From: a virus
Direction: 5' to 3' (one strand)
IMG/VR virus record: IMGVR_UViG_3300046001_006770
Coordinates: 1-22,416 of that record
DNA length: 22,416 bases
The position numbers and the translations under genes are program-made. This document shows, piece by piece, positions 18,801 through 22,416 of the stretch (its first letter is position 1; each line of letters begins with the position of its first letter). The notes under the pieces were generated by a model. The model was not told the origin of the DNA. It saw only the letters and a program-made list of their open reading frames with translations, and searched no databases.

Positions 18801-19675
18801 CTCCACCACAACCTACAACAGTTACAATTCAAGATATGAAAAATAGAGTTGGTGTAATAGCAAACAAATATCCTGTTAATGGTTCAAAAATGGCACCAGT
18901 TGTTTTTACAACAATGTACTTATGGTCAGGAACAACCACAGGATTTAGTGCTCTCGGAAATAATTTTGCCGGTATTGATATTAACCAAGATTGGGTGACT
19001 CTTATCCCAACATACTTTACAAGTAAAAAATATTATTGTCTTAAAGGACAGTCCACACTTTTACCTTATGTAACGTTCCAAGATGTTAATTCTCAAATTG
19101 AATTTTTATTTGCTTTTTTCAATAAAAAAATAAATAATGTAAGTTTACCTAATATTACACCTGAAAGTGTGGCTAAGTTTTGGGTAGAAAACAAAGATTT
19201 TGCGTCTAAATCAAACACTTACTATTCGACATTAGATTCTTCTGTAAGAATTGATATTGAAGCAAAAGTAAAAGAATCTTTAAATTTATTCGGTTATTCA
19301 AACCCTGTCCCATCGCCAACACCAACCCCTACACCAACACCTTTACCATCTCCGGCAACATTGGTCATTATATCAACATCATCTCCAACACCTAATACAA
19401 GTGATGCTAGTTATATAAACATACAAATGCTTGGGGGTACTTACATTATTATGAAAATAAATGATGTTAATTTTGCGGTTAATAAAATAGGGACAACAAC
19501 TTTCAAAGATAATGGTAATAATATCGTTAGTTCTATCCTTACTTCAGGTCCTAATCCACCATCGATATATCAAGTAAATGGACAGATACCTGGTACTTAT
19601 TCTATTACTGTAAATTATTACGCCTTTGGTTTACTTAATCCAACAGTTCAACTTTCAGTTAACTTTAATCAGTAA
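12863..19675 (+). CDS. Giant baseplate hub protein, gp27-like, with C-terminal hydrolase-like and Ig-like domains (2270 aa)
   Basis: Residues about 145-245 (GIRSISVRQNTSFLPTITVK, MEDVRGRALFE, LPYPLFHLTLKGYYGKA) and 1850-1901 (CDISMMGNVMIQPMMYFNLR, MFSGSYMITTVNHEI, FETTIQGVRQP) look like the split N- and C-terminal parts of a gp27-type hub domain. About 1600 residues of unassigned sequence lie between them. Residues 1990-2095 resemble a FlgJ-type glucosaminidase fold (NNFAGI at 2033-2038, YVTFQD at 2069-2074), but the catalytic Glu is not evident. A Pro-Thr linker (2148-2165) joins a final beta-rich domain of about 105 residues, probably Ig-like. In T4 the hub (gp27) and lysozyme spike (gp5) are separate proteins; here the roles may be fused. 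The start overlaps the gp53-like gene by 11 bases. The hub role is likely; the end domains are inferred. Confidence 0.72.
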   Translation: MDDNQENILVDFDVNNIIVVDPNKVVDENGRASERLINHENLVIYANLECKVLPRTKLILGSSNTDNVRTISVAEINFLNPGKKTFLDNSYTDDLTGKDILTGKGTNQSNPNSPTKDLKTDEYYLKQSTTTGTADVKTTDNGLLGIRSISVRQNTSFLPTITVKMEDVRGRALFESGDNSPYASFFNLPYPLFHLTLKGYYGKAIKLPLMLKDFTASFNSETANFDVTCEFITYKFNVLSDISMGNVFATPHMYQSNVETKPKVGGPQTNQPTKNSVVELGYEKIREMYSEYKSKGMIPDDFPEITVVQMKNRIDNFIKNILNSFEQQNLDALTNCSKYQTQVGNFRGEVLIYQGSSWFNRYMDTENAFITNDGQKVYTFKKEYNQTKRQDAKNELKKIVEKYNEILNKNETLGNPGSYTINGDEKKVELGNKVNYNDFSVTDLKVEDFELLETYRQRKKITGDVNQTQLDLFRIELEEENIVSNSSIKLEDGQPVLITDYFIFEGLKRFEGIINEMLKSAKDNRNAIEEDLTQALSEQLQNKSNGIGFVPTIRNVLAVLFANGEAFLRLMDDVHTKAWAQKDNKIRKSIIFDAKTNPASSEPSSSGGNAKIPVFPWPQILVSTSGDKGQEYFEVKYPGSPEIIDQTQAYRYDVWPEVEFLEEFIKGLTQRTTSVDYVETSNEESDIKRVSLNAIEYPTSNVIYSNKEETKYFFEIYERILLYSFFSKMGRTNNNTADSSSISNLIAEIEKTNIVQSLGNNNPFLSEKLKNYPYNSSNILEILKQYSNQGVGESWQNFIRGIFNTSYIKNLVENSEFEIFNIGTNKIQFLGRTIDLFKVNNTISIEGEEKLVEYLTGNSKNQKTFDLTDTFPFTNLSWDKTNMAGVSSLDLSSLNLVSNLNLPIPFASIGDFFQTSKVINYNKNLKVISNFSGQTLNSLAPKPFASFNYLSLTTPNLLNQKQEFNISKLNDFYLNRVNKPNQQLPTEGTLLYKNHNGELTDLQTVSILNTPYFINSIQDGVNKFRDYNENPYVASAFLFLNSLPIATLKEKYKTFNEVSNPNATEPQDNIEDLNYIFATLKKYGAIHKLPLAWTLKMGSIWHRYKKYVEKGEDILNTSWSGFSYINNFDPTTNDPTKDYALTLSGGNVDIILEKNSTLGGQQYTTINTGVYPKLINDFNVFYQGYQVFNGYTSSDIQSGITSGVTIFNVPTSNLTFSNGYDLQNLNRVLRITPWSVYVDDISKKYSYLLPSHGSQINQIKDECFVNNLKVTEVTGNTSVYNGSIRLFWAAPNYGYFDVNDIVKPSPSEYMQRILPFTSQQRNFTLQGSQSTYSKIEDIFGVFEKNVLDTFEKKFLDFSKSIYDYKDPLEGSTKSYGNFQMLFTSLMKVPSISDDLSLTNYDRLIFLQNRQIINFGNIIKSFLEYDVLIKFGNPSNFDRNLFYSFSNDVNEIVDPWTWEYYSINTPNALPNTSGVPNLVTSKLNYPNEWKTLETYVGFSQLSGITYTNTGSTITDFFIDFNIAFTEKNIVNFTPIIKIYATQKQTDPNLNPITFKTKMSEFLVSNETFVGKIVNSLFTKLNKELDNIKINPEKNTKTAIEGETPKEQLWDMFKAINDKWIAGNDFKNKTLFEDVLLLDRASRNVGDIILVDIYKLSELIDPQTLNPKTNLLYVVSSILTENRFQMFNVPAYVNFYNVQDATKNPKPRSDGSTQTANDLFGTFLSVDTRNSSTKMVCFYVGKSSEFLDSPKTQTQRKNDTFSLTQVSNHPLVENLSDKKDWDKSNKVVGFNVDIGPQNQGVFTRFSVSQKSATSTAESLQRISEIANQAGNRTVSTQNQSLLDIYQTRSYTCDISMMGNVMIQPMMYFNLRYVPMFSGSYMITTVNHEIGPGKFETTIQGVRQPTFNLPKITDFLMSLRANLVQAIIDKTAQAKQEQTKDSQGNSISNKNKTASDAKKGKKLTEVQACTPIPKYSDFTVLDTPPQPTTVTIQDMKNRVGVIANKYPVNGSKMAPVVFTTMYLWSGTTTGFSALGNNFAGIDINQDWVTLIPTYFTSKKYYCLKGQSTLLPYVTFQDVNSQIEFLFAFFNKKINNVSLPNITPESVAKFWVENKDFASKSNTYYSTLDSSVRIDIEAKVKESLNLFGYSNPVPSPTPTPTPTPLPSPATLVIISTSSPTPNTSDASYINIQMLGGTYIIMKINDVNFAVNKIGTTTFKDNGNNIVSSILTSGPNPPSIYQVNGQIPGTYSITVNYYAFGLLNPTVQLSVNFNQ
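19304..19354 (+). repeat. Low-complexity Pro-Thr linker repeat in the hub gene
   Basis: Codons for Pro alternate with Thr or Ser (PTPTPTPTP with flanking SP pairs; residues 2148-2164), made from repeated CCAACA/CCTACA units. It is a flexible or stiff spacer between the hydrolase-like region and the last beta-rich domain. Such tracts can change length by slippage, so strains may differ here. Confidence 0.8.
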
Positions 19676-19687
19676 CATTTTGTTTTA

Positions 19688-19702
19688 TTGATATATTTAT
19701 AA
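19688..19702 (+). promoter_or_regulatory. Candidate late-promoter element TTGATATATTTATAA
   Basis: This is an exact copy of the 15-base string at 2944-2958. It lies in the 40-base gap after the hub gene, and its TATTTATA core starts 22 bases before the next ATG. A repeat this long in two intergenic gaps is more than AT-richness readily explains. Function is inferred. Confidence 0.4.
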
Positions 19703-19715
19703 TAAAAAATAGATT

Positions 19716-19940
19716 ATGAATACTAAGTTAATATTAGATAATTATTTAGGTAAAAATACCAGAACCACTGAAAAAGATTTAGGTGACGGTTCAAAACAAG
19801 TTTGTGACTTAGACACAGGTGAGTGTTATGTAATAAGAATGAAAGATGGATTGATTGAAAGAGTAGATAATACATTACAAAGAAATAAAAAAATCCAAGT
19901 TGAAACAACAACAGGAATTAAACAACTTTTAAATGGATAA
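19716..19940 (+). CDS. Small protein of unknown function (74 aa)
   Basis: I do not recognise this family. The protein is hydrophilic with a compact central segment, KQVCDLDTGECYVIRMKDG, that looks like two short beta strands with two Cys 8 residues apart (C30, C37). There is no signal peptide and no membrane span. It starts at an ATG just after the candidate promoter, and its end overlaps the next gene by 8 bases (ATGGATAA), so the two are probably coupled. Its place at the end of the baseplate block suggests a virion or assembly role, without direct evidence. Confidence 0.65.
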   Translation: MNTKLILDNYLGKNTRTTEKDLGDGSKQVCDLDTGECYVIRMKDGLIERVDNTLQRNKKIQVETTTGIKQLLNG

Positions 19941-20595
19941 TAAGATGAAAATAGATGATAAAATCATTTCTGAATTAAGGCGTTATAATAGTATTAACAA
20001 ATATATTACTGAACAAGATGCTACTTTACCTCCACCTCCAAATGACGCACCTCCAGTTGATGCGGGTTTAACCCCACCACCTGCGGATATGGGGGCGACT
20101 CCACCACCCGCACCTGTAACAGGGGGTACAACGGTTGATATTGAATCAGACCCTGATGTTGAAAAAATTGGTGATGAAAAAGATGGGAACAAAGAAGAAC
20201 TTGAAATTACTGATTTGGTAACATCACAAAAAAATGCTGAAACAAAACAAGAAGAATACTTCGAATCATTATTCAAACATATTGAATCGTTAGAAGGAAA
20301 ACTTTCAGAAATGGATAATATTGTTAATAAATTAAATGATTTAGAAAATAAAATAGAAAAATATAGAGTTAAAACACCTGAAGAAAAATTAGAATTAAGA
20401 AGTTTAGATTCAGGACCTTTTAACCAAAAACTTACAGATTTCTTTGACGATAAACAAGAAGATATGAAAAAAACGGGTAAGAATGAATATATCTTAACTC
20501 AAGATGAAGTTCAAGATTATTCACCTTTGGAAATTAAAAAAAGTTTTAGAAACTTTGAACAAAATCCTGTTAGTGACTACCAAAATATTAAATAA
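19933..20595 (+). CDS. Proline-rich, coiled-coil protein of unknown function (220 aa)
   Basis: Three regions are visible. A short basic N-terminus ends in YNSINKYITEQDA (residues 18-30). A Pro/Ala/Gly-rich stretch follows (about 31-68, with PPPP and several PPPA/PPPAP runs). An acidic region then leads into a coiled coil (about 98-142: SLFKHIESLEGKLSEMDNIV, NKLNDLENKIEKY). The C-terminus, with RSLDSGPFNQKLTDFFDDKQ, looks like a folded conserved segment. Such an architecture suits an oligomeric linker or virion-associated protein, but no function can be assigned. The 8-base overlap with the previous gene supports the ATG at 19933; ATG 19945 is an alternative. It ends 1 base before a strong terminator and is the last gene of the tail block. 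Confidence 0.7.
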   Translation: MDNKMKIDDKIISELRRYNSINKYITEQDATLPPPPNDAPPVDAGLTPPPADMGATPPPAPVTGGTTVDIESDPDVEKIGDEKDGNKEELEITDLVTSQKNAETKQEEYFESLFKHIESLEGKLSEMDNIVNKLNDLENKIEKYRVKTPEEKLELRSLDSGPFNQKLTDFFDDKQEDMKKTGKNEYILTQDEVQDYSPLEIKKSFRNFEQNPVSDYQNIK

Positions 20596-20596
20596 T

Positions 20597-20622
20597 AAAA
20601 ACGACCCAAAAGGTCGTTTTTT
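20597..20622 (+). terminator. Strong Rho-independent terminator ending the tail block
   Basis: The G/C-rich core ACGACC (20601-20606) pairs with GGTCGT (20612-20617) around a 5-base loop. An A tract before and a T tract after extend the stem to 10 bp and supply the U run (20617-20622). It separates the tail genes from the ssDNA-binding gene. The A and T tracts could also let it work on the opposite strand, but no opposing gene is seen. Confidence 0.9.
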
Positions 20623-20634
20623 GTTCCAAGCAAA

Positions 20635-20663
20635 TTGACTTACATGAAAAACTCTATTATACT
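20635..20663 (+). promoter_or_regulatory. Sigma70-like promoter before the ssDNA-binding protein gene
   Basis: TTGACT (20635-20640) and TATACT (20658-20663) are separated by exactly 17 bases and each differs from the classical -35/-10 consensus at one position. The site lies just after the terminator and 27 bases before the ATG. It is unlike the TATTTATA elements before the structural genes, consistent with early or middle expression by host polymerase. In Bacteroidota the usual -7 element is TAnnTTTG, which this site does not match well, so host recognition is uncertain. Confidence 0.5.
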
Positions 20664-20689
20664 TATTAAACAATTAAATTATATAAATT

Positions 20690-21538
20690 ATGGCGACAAA
20701 CAATTCACTAGACGCGGTACTTGCACAGTACGAAATCTCAAAACAGGGGTCTTCTTCTACCTCTAAAATGTCTCAAGACGAAAGAATGAAAAAATACTTT
20801 GCGGCAATTTTAAAAGATAATGAAAAGCAAGGTCAGAAAAAATTAAGAATCCTACCTACAAAAGACGGAACTTCCCCATTCAAAGAAGTTTGGTATCATG
20901 AAATCCAAGTGGATGGTAAATGGCAAAAATTTTACGACCCAGGAAAAAATGATAATGAACGTTCACCATTGAATGAAGTTCATGAAGAACTTATGTCAAC
21001 AGGTAAAGACTCTGATAAAGAATTGGCAAAACAATACAAAGCTCGTAAATTCTATATCGTTAAAGTTATTGATAGAGATAATGAACAAGATGGCGTTAAG
21101 TTTTGGAGATTCAAACACAATTACAAAAACGAAGGAATTCTTGATAAAATTATTCCAATTTGGAGAAATAAAGGTGATATCACTGACTCAGAAAAAGGTC
21201 GAGACATCATACTTGAGTTGACAAAAGCTAAGACACCAAAAGGCGCAACTTATACAGTTATTCAAACAATTATGCACGATGACCCAACTCCTGTTCACGA
21301 TAATAAGGAAACTATGGAATCATGGTTAAGTGATGAATTAACTTGGCAAGATGTTTACTCTAAAAAACCTGAAGAATATCTTGAAGCAATTGCAAGAGGT
21401 GAAACCCCACGTTGGGATTCAGACGCAGGTAAATACGTTTATGGAAACTCTACCGAAGAAACTGTTTCATTTGGTGGTAGTAAATCAGTAAAAGACCCAC
21501 AAGAGGATGCTGAACCAGATTCAGATATGCCTTTCTAA
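20690..21538 (+). CDS. 32: Single-stranded DNA-binding protein, gp32-like
   Basis: The 282-residue protein has a short N-terminal helix region, a basic/aromatic core (KKLRILPTKDG, FKEVWYHEIQ, GKWQKFYDPG, ARKFYIVKVIDRDNEQDGVK, FWRFKHN) and an acidic C-terminal tail ending DPQEDAEPDSDMPF (269-282). This is the layout of T4 gp32: N-terminal cooperativity region, OB-fold core, and acidic tail that binds replication and recombination partners. The protein contains no Cys, so the zinc site of T4 gp32 is absent. It has its own promoter-like site upstream and a terminator downstream, as expected for a protein made in large amounts. The ATG has no Shine-Dalgarno. UvsX, a known functional partner of gp32 in T4, is encoded two genes later. 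Confidence 0.88.
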   Translation: MATNNSLDAVLAQYEISKQGSSSTSKMSQDERMKKYFAAILKDNEKQGQKKLRILPTKDGTSPFKEVWYHEIQVDGKWQKFYDPGKNDNERSPLNEVHEELMSTGKDSDKELAKQYKARKFYIVKVIDRDNEQDGVKFWRFKHNYKNEGILDKIIPIWRNKGDITDSEKGRDIILELTKAKTPKGATYTVIQTIMHDDPTPVHDNKETMESWLSDELTWQDVYSKKPEEYLEAIARGETPRWDSDAGKYVYGNSTEETVSFGGSKSVKDPQEDAEPDSDMPF

Positions 21539-21551
21539 TCAAATTCACAAT

Positions 21552-21592
21552 ACATAGACACTGACTATATTTTGGTGTCTATGTTTTTTTTT
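21552..21592 (+). terminator. Rho-independent terminator after the ssDNA-binding gene
   Basis: ACATAGACAC (21552-21561) pairs perfectly with GTGTCTATGT (21575-21584) around a 13-base loop, followed by a run of nine T (21584-21592). It begins 14 bases after the stop codon. It should insulate the highly expressed binding protein from the downstream recombination genes, so those need read-through or a promoter not recognised here. Confidence 0.88.
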
Positions 21593-21610
21593 AATACAAA
21601 ACTTAAAATT

Positions 21611-21856
21611 ATGAAAAAACAAGACCAAATTACAAGAAAAATGTACGATGCTTTATTATTGAAGTATCAATCACAAATGGCCGATTCTGAAGCGTCACTA
21701 TTGGTGTATTTTAATAATCCAGTTGCGATTGGAGAACACCCTCAACATATTGAAGAAATGGATAAATTAGTTGAGAAAATTGCGAATGCTAAAGATAAGT
21801 TAGAAACAATCAGAAATTTTTACAAATACGAATTAGATTTAAATCATGGCAATTAA
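21611..21856 (+). CDS. Small helical protein of unknown function (81 aa)
   Basis: The frame is open upstream to 21572, but that part would lie inside the terminator hairpin, so ATG 21611 is preferred. The protein is mostly helical, with charged repeats in the second half (HIEEMDKLVEKIANAKDKLE) that suggest a coiled coil and a dimer. No catalytic motif, signal or membrane span is visible. Its last 11 bases overlap the start of uvsX (ATGGCAATTAA), so the two are probably coupled, and a role in recombination or replication is a guess from context only. Confidence 0.7.
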   Translation: MKKQDQITRKMYDALLLKYQSQMADSEASLLVYFNNPVAIGEHPQHIEEMDKLVEKIANAKDKLETIRNFYKYELDLNHGN

Positions 21857-22416
21857 GAAAAAAGAAATTAGTTTATCATCTATAAAAGATAAGTTTTCAA
21901 CTAAAACTAAGTACAAACCTGAAAGTTACTATAGTTGTGGTGATGCTTTTATGGAGGCTTGTGGATTACCAGGTCCGATTATGGGAGGTATCAACATGTT
22001 TTTAGGACATTCAAATAGTAGCAAAACAACCGCTATGATTTTAGCAGGCGTTGATGCTCAAAAAAAAGGACATTTACCTGTTTTTATCATCACAGAAAAA
22101 AAATGGAGTTGGTCACACGCAGTTGAGTTGGGATTACAAGCTGAACAAAATTCAGACGGAGAGTGGGACGGAGATTTTATTTTTAATGATAGTTTTGACT
22201 ACATAGAACAAGCGACTGATTATATCAATGAATTATTAGATGCTCAAGAGAAAGGTGAATTACCTTATAATTTATTATTCTTATGGGATTCCGTTGGTTC
22301 AATTCCATGTAAAATGACTTTTGAAGGTAAAGGTGGTAAAATGCACAACGCATCCGCATTGGCGGATAGAATAGGTATGGGAGTTCACTCAAGAATTTCT
22401 AAATCCAAAAAAGATT
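21846..22416 (+). CDS. uvsX: UvsX-type RecA-like recombinase (3' end outside window)
   Basis: 190 residues are visible before the window ends. The Walker A loop is GHSNSSKTT (54-62) with K60 for ATP phosphate; the second canonical Gly is Ser, and T4 UvsX also has a non-canonical loop (GPSKSFKS). A Walker B strand LLFLWDS has D148. The segment IITEKKWSWSHAVELGL carries the E that follows the first strands in RecA-like folds, and KGGKMHNASALADRIGMGV fits the UvsX L1/linker region. UvsX forms helical filaments on ssDNA, aided by gp32 and UvsY, and drives strand invasion for recombination-dependent replication and repair. The ATG overlaps the previous gene by 11 bases. Confidence 0.9.
   Translation, partial: MAIKKKEISLSSIKDKFSTKTKYKPESYYSCGDAFMEACGLPGPIMGGINMFLGHSNSSKTTAMILAGVDAQKKGHLPVFIITEKKWSWSHAVELGLQAEQNSDGEWDGDFIFNDSFDYIEQATDYINELLDAQEKGELPYNLLFLWDSVGSIPCKMTFEGKGGKMHNASALADRIGMGVHSRISKSKKD

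Noticed and set aside
21572-21610. Upstream start for the 81-aa protein
   Set aside because: The extension lies within the terminator hairpin and T run and gives low-complexity residues; ATG 21611 fits better.
1-22416. CRISPR array, tRNA genes, insertion sequence or integrase attachment sites
   Set aside because: No regularly spaced repeats, cloverleaf-like sequences, transposase frames or long direct repeats were seen on either strand.

Overview
The window is AT-rich and tightly packed, with every convincing gene on the + strand. It reads as the tail and baseplate morphogenesis region of a T4-like contractile-tailed bacteriophage, followed by the start of a DNA replication/recombination block. 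The T4-type markers are a tail sheath (gp18-like), a tail tube (gp19-like), gp26-, gp51- and gp53-like baseplate proteins, a tape measure (gp29 role), a very large hub protein, a gp32-type ssDNA-binding protein and UvsX. The host is probably a member of the Bacteroidota: almost no gene has a Shine-Dalgarno sequence, and starts are instead preceded by A/T-rich leaders. The host call is an inference.

Layout. Bases 1-2066 hold the sheath gene, cut by the left edge, and its terminator. Bases 2073-2882 encode a HAD-fold phosphatase-like protein. Bases 2997-3485 encode the tail tube. Bases 3516-4574 hold a mobile insertion: a hairpin over the start codon, a free-standing Vsr/EDxHD-like homing endonuclease, and a 42-residue zinc-finger-like ORF. 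Bases 4612-5512 encode gp26-like and gp51-like baseplate hub assembly proteins in overlapping frames. Bases 5545-7566 encode the tape measure. Bases 7607-19675 hold three consecutive baseplate genes: a 1645-aa multidomain protein with an embedded OmpA-like domain, a gp53/LysM-like wedge protein, and a 2270-aa gp27-like hub with a C-terminal peptidoglycan-hydrolase-like domain. Two small genes of unknown function follow (19716-20595), then a strong terminator. From 20635 a sigma70-like promoter precedes the ssDNA-binding protein, another terminator, a small helical protein, and uvsX, which is cut by the right edge.

How they fit together. The sheath contracts around the tube, whose length is set by the tape measure. 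The baseplate genes build the wedge and hub at the end of the tube. Two domains related to cell-wall recognition or hydrolysis (OmpA-like and glucosaminidase-like) sit inside the two giant baseplate proteins, which suggests a device for engaging peptidoglycan. A recurring TATTTATA-type element before the structural genes, and a separate TTGACT-N17-TATACT promoter before the ssDNA-binding gene, suggest different temporal control of the two blocks. All functions are assigned by reading the protein sequences; no database search was run.
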